Source: Pseudomonas entomophila
GTDB taxonomy: Bacteria > Pseudomonadota > Gammaproteobacteria > Pseudomonadales > Pseudomonadaceae
Length of the DNA: 50,442 nucleotides
Assembly: GCF_029478665.1 (NCBI RefSeq)
Contig: NZ_JARPQB010000038.1
Location: forward strand, 1-50,442
Direction of reading: 5' to 3'
Below the pieces are notes generated by a model. It ran no database searches. It saw nothing but the letters and a program-made list of their open reading frames with translations, and was not told the DNA's origin. Both the position numbers and the translations under genes were made by a program. Positions 1 to 8,052 of this stretch are shown one piece after another (position 1 is the first letter of the stretch; every line of letters starts with the position of its first letter).

Positions 1-2605
1 AGCGATAACGCAGGGTGTGCTCGTTGGCATCCACCCGCTCGGCGAGCAGGCCCACAGCGTTGTAGGTCCAGGTGGTGCAACGGTCCAGTGCATCAACGTG
101 AGCCAGTAGCCGACCTTCGGCATCGCGCTCGAAACGCTCTTCGGTGGCGTCCGGGTGGATGACTTTTGCCAGTTGGCCGGCTTTGTATTCGTAAGCCGTC
201 TTATTACCCGCCGCATCGGTGAACAGCACCAACTGACCGAAGGCGTCGTATGCCCATTGACTGGTCTTGCCCGAGCAGTCGGTGTACGCGACCAGTTGAT
301 CCGCCGCGTTGTACGCCAGTTTCTTCTCGTTGCCGTTGGCGTCCTTGATCGCCTTGACCAGACCGGAGGGCGTGTACGCGAACTCAGTCTTGTTGCCCAA
401 TGGGTCGGTGGTCTCGATCAGGTTGCCCTTCTGGTCATAGTCCCGCAGCCACAGGCCAGCTTCGGCATCGCGGATCTTGATCGGATGGCGACGGTCGTCA
501 TAGGCGATATGGACCTGGCTGTGATCGGCGCGGATATGGCGAATGACACTGCCTTGTTCGTCATAGTCGTAGCGGTCTTCAGTGCCATCGGTATGAACGT
601 GGCGTACCACGTTCTTGCGCTCATCCCTGAAAATCCACTCCGAGCTTTCATCCGGATAACGCACGCGGTACAGGTGGCCAAGGATGTCGTAGTAGTACCA
701 GGTTTCCTGGCCATGGGCGTCGGTGACGTAGGTCAGGCGAATGTTCTCGTCCCATTCCAGACGGGTGTCATAACTGCCGTCATCGGCCCATTCGCGAATG
801 GCCTTGGCGTCGAAAGCGCTGCCGTCCCACTGCAGGTTCATGCCACGACCGGTGCGGTCGGTGTAACGGGTCACCAGGTGATTCTGGTACTGGTAGTGCC
901 AGGCCGCGCCGTGTTCATCCTGGGCAGCGAGCAAGTCGCCCTGATCATCGTAGTGGTAGGCGCACAGCTGGCGCAGCGGCTGACCGTCCTGCATTTCCCA
1001 CAGCCCGGTGATATGGCCGTGGTCATCAATCAAAGTGCCTAAGTGGCGGAGCACGTCTTTTACATCGCCCTGGAAGGTGATGATGTCCGACAGCACCGGA
1101 CGCCCCTCGTGGCGATGTTCGTAGTGCAACATGCAGCCCGCGTCGTTCTGCAGCAGGATCTTGCGCAGGTAATAGCGATCACCCACGCGCAGGTAGTACT
1201 CCTTGCGCACGAAGCCTCGACAGATCACCAGCTCGTCGTCGCTGCTGCGCACCAGCAACAGGTCCTCGATGGCGTTGAACAACGAATGGCCCACCTTGGG
1301 CAGCTCGAAATCATGGCTACGGCCATCGTAGTCATGGAACAGCAAGCCTTTGCCAAGCAGATCGAAACGCGTGGTGAACTCGTTGACCCACCGGGCGCCA
1401 AGGCTGCCCAGGTCGTACTTCGCCTGCCGCGAGTGGTAGATCCGCTGCCACTCGATGGGGAATGCGCCGGACAGGCTGAAATCGGCGTGGATGATGAACT
1501 CCGACCCCAGGGCAAAGCTGATACTGCGCCCTGTAGTCGACTTGGGCGTCGAGGGTAGCGCCGGCCGCTTTCTTTTATCGCAGAGACAAGGCGTCTGGGT
1601 CGCCTTGGCCTGGGCACTGGTGGCAGCCAACTCACCCTTGCCCTTCTCCCGCGCCACCTGCGTCACGGCCCCCGGCTTGCTCACCCCCGGCTGCCCGTTC
1701 CTGTTGCGTTTGCGGAACCCCTTCACAGCCCCGCCAAGCACCGTCAGCATCCAGCCGATGCTCATTTGCGCTGCCGGGTCGGCCAGCTTGACGAACTGCC
1801 GGGCCATCTCCGGCCCCAGGGCGCGCAGCTGGCTGGTGTTGGCCAATACCTTGGCTTTGATCTGGTCCGGCAACAGCTTACTGGTGGCGCTGTTGGCCAA
1901 CCCCTTGCCGGCAGCCTTGTAAGCGCTGTGCACGGCACCAAAAAAGTTACTGAACGCCGCCTTGGGGTCGTTGAGCAACTTGTCAGCGGCGGCCGACATC
2001 TGCTTGCCCGCCTTGGCGCGGTCGCCTTTGGCATCCAGCTGGCCCTTGACCACTTTTTCGAGGCCCGTGGCGATCTCGTTGGTCATCTTGGTGCCCAGCG
2101 CACCGGCATCGGCCAGAATTCCGGCGATCTTTGGCTGGGCCTTGGCCACGAAATCGTCGATGGTCCCGGCGATAGTGGCGTTGAGGTGGCCGATCAGCAC
2201 CTGGATCAGCGAATCACCCAGCAGCATCTTGGCGCTGTTGCGCAGCTCCTGGCGTACCAGGGACAGGGTCGGGCGCAGGCTCATGCGCGCCGCGGCCATG
2301 GTCGGTGGCGCCGGCAGCACGCCGATCAGGTTGATGCCCAGGCTGACCCAGTCGAGCAGCTGGCGGTTCTTGCTCTTGACCAGGGTCACCACGTCGCCCA
2401 GGGCGTCGACCAAGGCCATGATGTTGCCCACCACCGGCAGCGCGCCGGCCACTGTCTTGACTCGTTCGAGGGTGACGTAGCCGCCGCTGACCGACTGCAG
2501 CCAGGCATCGAAGGCGGCGGCGCCACGGCCGACGTCCTTGAGATCAATGGTGTTGAGCGGGGCGACGGCGACCTGGGGCTCGCGCTTCCTGGCGGCTTCG
2601 GTCAT
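1..2605 (-). CDS. RHS/YD-repeat protein, N-terminal part (runs off window)
   Basis: The reading frame is open from the ATG at 2605 to the window edge, about 868 codons, with no stop seen. Residues 1 to about 330 form an Ala/Leu-rich region with hydrophobic stretches (for example WVSLGINLIGVLPAPPT). Next comes a DUF6531-like entry domain (FSLSGAFPIEWQRIYHSR), then a run of YD repeats such as YDYDEQGSVIRH, RDYDQKGNLIETTD and FERDAEGRLLAHVDA. RHS proteins of this build form a beta-cocoon that encloses a C-terminal toxin and are usually delivered by type VI secretion with a VgrG or PAAR partner. No PAAR domain is visible in this N-terminus. The variable toxin tip and any immunity gene lie outside the window. 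The start overlaps the stop of a 24-codon upstream ORF (ATGA), so translation may be coupled. RHS identity is certain; the delivery route is inferred. Confidence 0.93.
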   Translation of the reverse strand, partial: MTEAARKREPQVAVAPLNTIDLKDVGRGAAAFDAWLQSVSGGYVTLERVKTVAGALPVVGNIMALVDALGDVVTLVKSKNRQLLDWVSLGINLIGVLPAPPTMAAARMSLRPTLSLVRQELRNSAKMLLGDSLIQVLIGHLNATIAGTIDDFVAKAQPKIAGILADAGALGTKMTNEIATGLEKVVKGQLDAKGDRAKAGKQMSAAADKLLNDPKAAFSNFFGAVHSAYKAAGKGLANSATSKLLPDQIKAKVLANTSQLRALGPEMARQFVKLADPAAQMSIGWMLTVLGGAVKGFRKRNRNGQPGVSKPGAVTQVAREKGKGELAATSAQAKATQTPCLCDKRKRPALPSTPKSTTGRSISFALGSEFIIHADFSLSGAFPIEWQRIYHSRQAKYDLGSLGARWVNEFTTRFDLLGKGLLFHDYDGRSHDFELPKVGHSLFNAIEDLLLVRSSDDELVICRGFVRKEYYLRVGDRYYLRKILLQNDAGCMLHYEHRHEGRPVLSDIITFQGDVKDVLRHLGTLIDDHGHITGLWEMQDGQPLRQLCAYHYDDQGDLLAAQDEHGAAWHYQYQNHLVTRYTDRTGRGMNLQWDGSAFDAKAIREWADDGSYDTRLEWDENIRLTYVTDAHGQETWYYYDILGHLYRVRYPDESSEWIFRDERKNVVRHVHTDGTEDRYDYDEQGSVIRHIRADHSQVHIAYDDRRHPIKIRDAEAGLWLRDYDQKGNLIETTDPLGNKTEFAYTPSGLVKAIKDANGNEKKLAYNAADQLVAYTDCSGKTSQWAYDAFGQLVLFTDAAGNKTAYEYKAGQLAKVIHPDATEERFERDAEGRLLAHVDALDRCTTWTYNAVGLLAERVDANEHTLRYR

Positions 2606-2676
2606 GCCAGCACCTCATGGCCCAGCGGGCCGTCGAAGCGCAGGCTTGAGCGGGTACGAACGACTGAGGCGAACAT
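2602..2676 (-). pseudogene. 24-codon ORF resembling a VgrG N-terminus, upstream of RHS
   Basis: This short ORF is read just before the RHS gene and its TGA overlaps the RHS ATG. It begins MFASVVRTRSSLRFDG and continues to GHEVLA. VgrG proteins typically begin MF followed by a T-x-F-S-L strand, a D/E-G turn, and H-D-x-x-V-L, which this peptide matches in order and spacing. An AGAGGG stretch precedes the ATG. It could be the stump of a deleted vgrG kept as a leader that couples translation to RHS, or chance. The resemblance is from family memory, not from an alignment. Confidence 0.4.
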
Positions 2677-2841
2677 CCTTATCCCTCTTGCTGTTCAATC
2701 CATGCCACTCCCAGTAAACGAGATGGCGCAAACATGCCCCGTGACTCACCGCGCGAACCTGGCAGGTCATGGTTCCATGCTTGGCCTGCGACAGGTGAGT
2801 GCCAATCGACAAAACAAGTGGGGTTACACAGGGCGTCACAA

Positions 2842-3288
2842 CTATAGTTCGCTTTTCGCGTTCAGATTGTCATTGCTCCAGGACGATGTGCGTGCCAGGA
2901 CGGGTACCTCGACGCGGCTGCGCTGCCCTGCGCGTTCGATCAACAGCCCGTCGGCTTCGATGGCGACCAGGCGCACGCCGCGGGCCAGCTCCTCGCCACT
3001 GCGCATTGCACGGGCCGGGCCGCCGTCCAGGCTGACGATGGCCACGGCCCCCCGGCTACCCGCCATCACCCCACTGACCTTGATGTCCACCTGAACGGGG
3101 ATATCGGCGAACCAACGGGCAGCGGGCACCTCGCCCATGGCCTGCGCGGAAGCGGGTTCGGCCGGGCCGGCCGACGGAGCCGACGGCACCAATACCCAGG
3201 CCCAGGCGAGCACGCCGGCGACCGCGGCCAGTGCACCCAACCCTTGCAGCAGCAGGTTGGAGGAAACGGTGATACGGGGTATCTGCAT
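2842..3288 (-). CDS. hxcP: Type II secretion inner-membrane protein GspC (HxcP/XcpP-like)
   Basis: This 148-residue protein has a short cytoplasmic tail, one membrane helix (about residues 11-32) and a periplasmic GspC homology region (PVQVDIKVSGVMAGSRGAVAIVSLDGGPARAMRSG, in part). GspC links the inner-membrane platform to the GspD secretin. The chosen ATG at 3288 has AAGGAG about 9 bases upstream; a longer frame lacks such a site. The protein is short and has no PDZ or coiled-coil end, as in Pseudomonas Xcp/Hxc GspC. It is divergent from gspH-gspJ. In P. aeruginosa hxcP, hxcU and hxcW lie next to vreAIR, and the same order is seen here. The gene before it on the left is RHS rather than another gsp gene, so the rest of the locus is missing or lies beyond the window. 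Confidence 0.72.
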   Translation of the reverse strand: MQIPRITVSSNLLLQGLGALAAVAGVLAWAWVLVPSAPSAGPAEPASAQAMGEVPAARWFADIPVQVDIKVSGVMAGSRGAVAIVSLDGGPARAMRSGEELARGVRLVAIEADGLLIERAGQRSRVEVPVLARTSSWSNDNLNAKSEL

Positions 3289-3404
3289 GGTCACGGGCTC
3301 CTTGTGCACCTGCGCCCGAGCATAGCGGCCAATTCTCACGGTTTTGTTTCACATCGCGATCATCTTCGTCGGGCATGCTGCCTTGCAGGACAAGGAGCCA
3401 CCCC
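3289..3404. promoter_or_regulatory. Divergent promoter region between gspC and gspH
   Basis: These 116 bases must hold the promoters for gspC (minus) and gspH-gspJ (plus). Shine-Dalgarno sites are clear on both sides (AAGGAG for gspC, and AAGGAG at 3392-3397 for gspH). By analogy with P. aeruginosa the region should be read by the adjacent VreI-like sigma factor. I could not identify a convincing -35/-10 pair. Confidence 0.35.
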
Positions 3405-3839
3405 GTGAATGGACAACGCGGTTTCACCCTGATCGAGCTGATGGTGGTGCTGGTGATCGTCGGGATCGCCAGCGCCGCCATCAGCCTGAACATCCGCCCT
3501 GACCCCGGCAAGCGCCTGCGCGCCGACGGCGAACGCCTGGCGCACCTGCTGGAACTGGCGCAAAGCGAGGCCCAGGCTGACGGCCAGCCCCTGCGCTGGC
3601 AACACGAGCCGGGTGGCTATCGCTTCGTCAGGCCCGACGGGCAGGTACTCGCAGAGGGCCCGTTGCAGCCTCGGCGCTGGCAGGCCGAGGCGGTCAAGGT
3701 ACAGGTCGAACCGCGCGGCCCACTGTGGCTGGAGGGCGAATGGGTCACGGCACCCCTGAGCCTGCGGCTGCGCAGCGGCCAGGCCACGGTGCAGTTGACG
3801 CGAACGGGCGCCGGGCAGGTCCGGGTGAGCCAGCCATGA
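3405..3839 (+). CDS. hxcU: Type II secretion minor pseudopilin GspH (HxcU-like)
   Basis: This 144-residue prepilin-like protein starts VNGQRGFTLIELMVVLVIVGIA. The type III signal G|FTLIE is cut by prepilin peptidase after the Gly, and Glu5 of the mature chain is present. A hydrophobic helix follows, then a globular domain of about 110 residues. GspH is a minor pseudopilin at or near the tip of the pseudopilus. The GTG at 3405 is chosen because AAGGAG lies 7 bases upstream; the in-frame upstream ATG at 3375 would put extra residues before the leader. The stop overlaps the start of gspJ (ATGA), so the two genes form an operon. Confidence 0.82.
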   Translation: MNGQRGFTLIELMVVLVIVGIASAAISLNIRPDPGKRLRADGERLAHLLELAQSEAQADGQPLRWQHEPGGYRFVRPDGQVLAEGPLQPRRWQAEAVKVQVEPRGPLWLEGEWVTAPLSLRLRSGQATVQLTRTGAGQVRVSQP

Positions 3840-4432
3840 AGCGCCGCGCCCAAGGCTTCACCCTGATCGAAGTGATGATCGCCATCCTGCTGATGGCGGT
3901 GGTCAGCCTGATCGCCTGGCGCGGGCTGGACAGCGTCAGCCGCGCCGACCGCCATGTGCGCCAGGCCAGCGAGGACAGCCAGGCGGTGCTGCGGGTGTTC
4001 CAGCAACTGGAGCGCGACCTGGCGCTGCGCGCGACCCTGGAACTGGCCGAACCGCCCCTGCCGGGGCGCGAGCCGCCCGACAAACCGCTGCTGCCTGCCT
4101 TGCGCGCCCGCCCCGACCGCCTCGAGCTGATCCGCAACGGCGCCGTGCCGGGCAGCGGTCTGCAACGTGTGCGCTGGTATGTACGCGGCGGCACTCTGTA
4201 TCGCGCCGCGGCGCCAGCCAGTGACCGTTACCCGCTGCCGGCGCCAAAGGCGGCGACGGCGGTACTGGCCAACGTGACGGTTTTCAGCCTGCGCGGCTGG
4301 CAGGCCAAGGGCGGTTGGCAGTCACCGGAAAACCAGCCCCAGGACAACCCTGCCGGCCTCGAAGTGCGCCTGGCCTGGCGCGGCCCCCAGGGCGAGGAAC
4401 ATTACCGCCAGGTGCTGGGCCCCTTCAACTGA
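3836..4432 (+). CDS. hxcW: Type II secretion minor pseudopilin GspJ (HxcW-like)
   Basis: This 198-residue protein begins MKRRAQGFTLIEVMIAILLMAVVSLIAWRG. It has a canonical prepilin leader (G|FTLIE), a helix, and a domain with the GspJ pattern of QLERDLALR early on and RVRWYVRGGTLYR in the middle. GspJ sits with GspI and GspK at the pseudopilus tip. The ATG overlaps the gspH stop by 4 bases. The 3' end overlaps the 3' end of the convergent anti-sigma gene by 8 bases. GspI and GspK, its usual partners, are not in the window, so this pair is unlikely to form a working tip unless the rest is encoded elsewhere. Confidence 0.83.
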   Translation: MKRRAQGFTLIEVMIAILLMAVVSLIAWRGLDSVSRADRHVRQASEDSQAVLRVFQQLERDLALRATLELAEPPLPGREPPDKPLLPALRARPDRLELIRNGAVPGSGLQRVRWYVRGGTLYRAAAPASDRYPLPAPKAATAVLANVTVFSLRGWQAKGGWQSPENQPQDNPAGLEVRLAWRGPQGEEHYRQVLGPFN

Positions 4433-5327
4433 CCAGCACCACGCCACCCGGCAACTCCAGGCAGCGGGCACCGTAGGCGGCGCGAATCAACTCGGCGGCC
4501 TGGGGCAACTGCTCGAAGCTCAAGCGTGCCTGCACCCGGCGACGCCCCAGGGACGGATTGAGCAACAGCAGGCGCCCGGGGCGGTAGCGATTGATCTCGT
4601 CGATCACCTGGGCCAATGGTGCGTCGTTGAACACCAGCATGCGCTCGCGCCAGGCCATCACCTGGCTGCTGTCGAAGGCCTGGGGCTCGCCGACATGGCG
4701 GGCGCCAAAACGCAGCTGGCGCCCAGCCGGCAACACCTCGACATGTCCCAGCGCGGTGATGCGCAGCTCACCGTTCAGGCAGGTGACGCAGACGCCGTCG
4801 TCGTCCTCACGCACGTTGAACCGCGCCTGCTCGGCACTGATCACCCCCTCGCCCGCGCTCACCTGCACGGCATGACGGGCAAGCACCTCGATCTCGCCCC
4901 CCAGCAGCGCGATACCGTGAGCCTGCCGGCTTACACGAGTGCGTACATTCATTTCCAGGTCGATGCCCGGTGCCAGCTCGACACGACGCTGTTCCCCCAA
5001 CGCCGTCTCGAAAGCCACCTGTTGGGCATCAACGCTGCCCAACAGGCCGGTGTTCCAGGCAACGAACGCCGCCGTGGCCGCCACCGCGCCCCCGAGCAAG
5101 GCACGGCGACCCAGGATCGGCATCACTTGGTTGGCCTGGTGTGCGGCAGGTTTCAGCAGCCGCCACAATCGACGTGCCTGGGTGAAGGCTTCGGCATGCG
5201 CCGGGCTGCGCGCGCACCACTGCCGCAGGGCCTGGGCATCGGCCTCGGTGGCCTGGCCGGAGGTCAGCCGCACGAGCCAGTCCTGGGCCTGGCGCTGCAA
5301 GTCGGGATCGGGCGAAATCTGGGCCAT
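4425..5327 (-). CDS. vreR: FecR-family anti-sigma regulator (VreR-like)
   Basis: This 300-residue protein is the last gene of a three-gene surface-signalling operon. Residues about 8-55 are the cytoplasmic DUF4880 sigma-binding part (QRQAQDWLVRLTSGQATEADAQALRQW). A single membrane helix lies at about 92-112 (LGGAVAATAAFVAWNTGLLG) and the rest is a periplasmic FecR domain. Such proteins hold an ECF sigma factor inactive until a periplasmic STN domain signals. The ATG at 5327 is used; a GTG three codons upstream is also possible. It lies 29 bases after the sigma gene. In P. aeruginosa the same three-gene set (vreA-vreI-vreR) controls the adjacent hxc type II genes. The family is certain; the VreR orthology rests on gene order. 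Confidence 0.8.
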   Translation of the reverse strand: MAQISPDPDLQRQAQDWLVRLTSGQATEADAQALRQWCARSPAHAEAFTQARRLWRLLKPAAHQANQVMPILGRRALLGGAVAATAAFVAWNTGLLGSVDAQQVAFETALGEQRRVELAPGIDLEMNVRTRVSRQAHGIALLGGEIEVLARHAVQVSAGEGVISAEQARFNVREDDDGVCVTCLNGELRITALGHVEVLPAGRQLRFGARHVGEPQAFDSSQVMAWRERMLVFNDAPLAQVIDEINRYRPGRLLLLNPSLGRRRVQARLSFEQLPQAAELIRAAYGARCLELPGGVVLVS

Positions 5328-5356
5328 GGTGCTCACATGAAAGAGTCGACTATTGA

Positions 5357-5899
5357 TCAAGACGGTTTTCCCGCCCCCGGACCGAACCGCTGAAACGCTT
5401 TTCGGTCCAGACGCATCGCGCAATGCCCCAGGGCGGCCTTGAGCTCTTTTTCCACGGTGCGCGTGGATATGCCGAAACGTTGTGAAATCTCCAGGTGCGA
5501 AGCCTCCTCCAGACGCGCGGCGATGAAGATTCTGCGGCGCCTGGCCGGCAGCTCGTAGAGCGCCCCCAACAGGTTCTGAATTTCGCGCTGGCCACCGACG
5601 ATGCGCGCCGGGTCCTGGTCCTCGGCCACCTGCAGCAGGACTTCGATCTCGGCGCCGGTCAGCAGCCGTGCGTCGGCCTCGCGGCGGTCAGCGGCGACAT
5701 TCAGGGCCATGCGGTACAGATAGGCGTCCGGCTTCTGCAGGTTGTGCACCGCCTCCATGCGGTCGACCCGCAGGTAGGTTTCCTGAAGCACATCGTGGGC
5801 CAGATCATCGCAACCGAACCGACGCTTCAGACGCAGCCTGAGGGCATCGTAGGAATTCAGAAACAGCTTGAGCAACGCACTGTCCCGAGGTGTGTTCAT
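5357..5899 (-). CDS. vreI: ECF sigma factor, FecI type (VreI-like)
   Basis: This 180-residue sigma factor has region 2 at about residues 8-70 (LFLNSYDALRLRLKRRFG, then DLAHDVLQETYLRV) and region 4 at about 115-170, with the helix-turn-helix LEISQRFGISTRTVEKELKAAL that marks the iron-starvation/FecI class. The start at 5899 overlaps the stop of the upstream STN gene by 4 bases, which implies translational coupling. Partners are the STN protein before it and the FecR protein after it. Its expected targets are the adjacent type II secretion genes, as for VreI in P. aeruginosa. Confidence 0.85.
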   Translation of the reverse strand: MNTPRDSALLKLFLNSYDALRLRLKRRFGCDDLAHDVLQETYLRVDRMEAVHNLQKPDAYLYRMALNVAADRREADARLLTGAEIEVLLQVAEDQDPARIVGGQREIQNLLGALYELPARRRRIFIAARLEEASHLEISQRFGISTRTVEKELKAALGHCAMRLDRKAFQRFGPGAGKPS

Positions 5900-6549
5900 G
5901 CCGCCGCAGCTCCTTGCGATAAAGGGCAATCCATAGGTACCGGGCGCAACAGCAGGGTGACCGGCTGCGCCAGGGATGTCGGCGGTGCGCGTTGCAGGCG
6001 CACCGCGCGCAAACGTTCGACCAGTTCGGCATCGCGCAGGAAATCGCCGGTCGAGGCCAGCAGCCGGCTCTGCACCAGCTGGCCACCTGCGTCGACCCAC
6101 ACCTGCACGGCCGCCCGGTAGCTGCCGGGGCGGGTCAGCGTGGAACTGCACAAGGCCTGCTCCACCGCTTGTTGCAATGCCAGGGCATAACTGTTGCCCA
6201 GCGTTGTTGTCGTGTTGCCGCGTCCCCCGCCCAGCACTTTTTCCCGGCGTACGGGTTGCAGGGTGAAACCGCCCGCCCCGCCGTAGCGGGCTTGCAAGCC
6301 GGTACCCTGCAGCAGACGCTGCAGGCCTTCCCGCGCGGTGTAACGCCCCTGTACCGGGCTTGAGCGTTGCCCGGCCAGCAACGCCTGGTCGACCAGCACC
6401 GCCAGGCCGCTCTGCCTGGCAAAACTGTCCAGGGCCAGGTTCAATGGCTGTGCCGGAATATCCAGGGCCAACAACACCTGGCTGCGCGCAGGCAGCGAAA
6501 CCAGCAGCCAGGCCAGGGCCACCAGGCCGGCCACACGCAATGCACGCAT
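5896..6549 (-). CDS. vreA: STN-domain and TonB-C-domain signalling protein (VreA-like)
   Basis: This 217-residue periplasmic protein has a signal-anchor (MRALRVAGLVALAWLLVSLPARS). Residues about 27-100 are an STN domain (IPAQPLNLALDSFARQSGLAV, in part) of the sort found at the front of TonB-dependent receptors and secretins. Residues about 120-205 look like a TonB C-terminal domain (ALQQAVEQALCSS, then YRAAVQVWVDAGGQLVQS). There is no beta-barrel. That build, STN plus TonB-like tail, is the one described for VreA of P. aeruginosa. It probably senses a periplasmic cue and signals to the FecR partner. The ATG at 6549 has AAGGAGG upstream; an ATG at 6612 is possible but would bury the signal sequence. 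Confidence 0.78.
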   Translation of the reverse strand: MRALRVAGLVALAWLLVSLPARSQVLLALDIPAQPLNLALDSFARQSGLAVLVDQALLAGQRSSPVQGRYTAREGLQRLLQGTGLQARYGGAGGFTLQPVRREKVLGGGRGNTTTTLGNSYALALQQAVEQALCSSTLTRPGSYRAAVQVWVDAGGQLVQSRLLASTGDFLRDAELVERLRAVRLQRAPPTSLAQPVTLLLRPVPMDCPLSQGAAAA

Positions 6550-6708
6550 GGATGAACGGGCCTCCTTGCTGGCCGCCGCTGCCGGGGAAACGTCATCCTG
6601 GGGCTTGTGCATGACGCTGTGGTGACAGCGTGCCGCAACCAAAGCTTCACCCGGGTTCGACCTGGCACGGACTAGACTTCGGCCAGGAATGGTTCAAGGA
6701 GTGTGCCC

Positions 6709-7020
6709 ATGGGCAAAATGTCGTTGGCTACCTTCGCGCTGCTGGCCTGTGCGCTGCCGGCGCTCGCCGAGGCGCCCAAGGCCGGCCAAGGCTGTATCGA
6801 CGTGCGGGTCGGCCAGTCACGGGCATTGGCCTATGACTGCCTGAGCCAGCAGTTGCAAGGCAGCGATCCGCGGGCGGCCAAAGGGCTGCGGGAACGGCTT
6901 GATCCGGTGCAGCAATTGCAACGTCAGGCGCCGAACCAGATGGGGTTGGCCACGCCGGCGGCGACTTCGACGCGGATGGGCAATGCCTTTGGCAGCTCGG
7001 CGGTGCCGCAGCGGCCCTGA
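6709..7020 (+). CDS. Small exported protein, function unknown
   Basis: This 103-residue protein has a clear signal peptide (MGKMSLATFALLACALPALAEA). The mature part is polar and low in structure, with two Cys (QGCIDVRVG and YDCLSQQL) that could form a disulfide. AAGGAG lies 7 bases before the ATG at 6709; a GTG at 6703 is in frame but too close to the ribosome site. It is divergent from the vreAIR-like operon with about 160 bases between, so it could share its control. I do not recognise a named family. Confidence 0.75.
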   Translation: MGKMSLATFALLACALPALAEAPKAGQGCIDVRVGQSRALAYDCLSQQLQGSDPRAAKGLRERLDPVQQLQRQAPNQMGLATPAATSTRMGNAFGSSAVPQRP

Positions 7021-7040
7021 GAAAAAGTGCCGCGCATGTC

Positions 7041-7114
7041 CTGTAGGAGCGGGTTTACCCGCGAATGCATTATTGAACCCGCCGACGTATTCGCGGGTAA
7101 ACCCGCTCCTACAG
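7041..7114. repeat. REP element pair forming a hairpin
   Basis: The arm at 7041-7066 (CTGTAGGAGCGGGTTTACCC and on) is the exact reverse complement of 7089-7114, with a 22-base spacer. This is the Pseudomonas GTAGGAGC-type REP in head-to-head arrangement, just after the stop of the small exported protein. Confidence 0.9.
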
Positions 7115-7221
7115 GGTACGCGTCGTGCCCGATGCCTCTGCGCAGCTGAAATAATTTGAACGAGTACGTGCTGAAGGCTTCAAATGAATGATGACTGCCC
7201 TCGTTCATCTGGAGCTCCGCC

Positions 7222-7509
7222 ATGCGCATGTCCTGCCGTGCCCCCTGCGCCTGCCTGGAACTGGACTACGTACGCGACACCCTGTTCGGCCCGGTGGCGC
7301 AACACGCCGAATGCCAGGTCCAGATCGCCGCCCTCAGCCTCCAGGGCCGCCCAGCCCTGCGCCTGCATATCGAGCCGCCGCTGCCTGGCAAGGTAGACCG
7401 TGCGCACAGTGTGTCGTTCACCTGGGAGGGGCGAAGCTATCGGGGCGTCGTTCGCGACCACGTCAAATGTGGGGATGGCGGGCTGAACCTTCTGCTCGAA
7501 CTGCAATGA
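7222..7509 (+). CDS. Conserved hypothetical protein, 95 residues
   Basis: The protein starts MRMSCRAPCACLELDYVRDTLFG, has no signal peptide, and has the alternating pattern of a small beta domain (VQIAALSLQGRPALRLHIEPP, then VSFTWEGRSYRGVVRDHV). A GGAG sits before the ATG at 7222. It could be a PilZ-like barrel, given an R-rich start and small beta strands, but no clear motif supports that. It is convergent with the DUF1652 gene. Confidence 0.6.
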   Translation: MRMSCRAPCACLELDYVRDTLFGPVAQHAECQVQIAALSLQGRPALRLHIEPPLPGKVDRAHSVSFTWEGRSYRGVVRDHVKCGDGGLNLLLELQ

Positions 7510-7524
7510 GGCGACCCTGTGTGC

Positions 7525-7550
7525 ACCCGGCCAACCTGGGTCGGCCGGGT
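7525..7550. terminator. Possible bidirectional terminator hairpin
   Basis: ACCCGGCC at 7525-7532 pairs with GGCCGGGT at 7543-7550 over a 10-base loop, between two convergent genes. There is no U run, so this is a hairpin of uncertain strength. Confidence 0.4.
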
Positions 7551-7561
7551 TGACCTGATGC

Positions 7562-7822
7562 TCAGGCGATGGCCTTGAGTGCGGATGGATGGGCGTGACG
7601 CTGCTCCTTCAACTGCGTCACCAGACCTACCAGGTCGCGGCAACTGTTGAGGCTGGCGACCGGCACGCCGGTCAGGGTCAGGCAGTCGTCCAGGTTCTGC
7701 CCCTGGCCCAGGCGGATGGTGAGGTTTTCGCCGTCCGGGCAGCTTACCTCGCAGCGGTCCGGCAGGCAGGCCTGCTCGATCATCTGCCGCATCTCAAGCA
7801 TTGAAACTCCTATCAACGACAT
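7562..7822 (-). CDS. DUF1652-family protein
   Basis: This 86-residue protein has the pattern of the short Pseudomonas DUF1652 family: an N-terminal helix (LEMRQMIEQACLPDRCEV), beta strands (SCPDGENLTIRLG), then a conserved GVPVASLNSCRDLVGLVTQL end. The family's function is not known. Two starts are possible: the ATG at 7822 (GAGAGGG upstream) and the ATG at 7801 (AGGAG 5 bases upstream, giving 79 residues). The longer is given. Confidence 0.65.
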   Translation of the reverse strand: MSLIGVSMLEMRQMIEQACLPDRCEVSCPDGENLTIRLGQGQNLDDCLTLTGVPVASLNSCRDLVGLVTQLKEQRHAHPSALKAIA

Positions 7823-8052
7823 GGTACGACCCTCTCTGTGCTGGATGGCCTGTCATGTGAGTACGCTTTCGCGTGGCCGGGCGCCAATTGATATTGCCCA
7901 TGCCCAAGCGGCGCTCCATGCGTCGCGCCTAATGCAGGCATGCAAGATCCTCTAGCACCTTAGTGGAAGAATCCCGCCCGGCAGCGTTCGTTCGATCATT
8001 TGCATCAACGGGGCGACGGGTGGTCGTAGATATTGCGCCGGCCGCTGCGCGT

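Noticed and set aside
155..1558. Two plus-strand frames opposite the RHS gene
   Set aside because: YD repeats are unmistakable on the minus strand; the plus-strand frames have no start context or domain.
7021..7221. Possible CRISPR or attachment repeat
   Set aside because: The inverted arms are a REP pair; there are no regularly spaced direct repeats.
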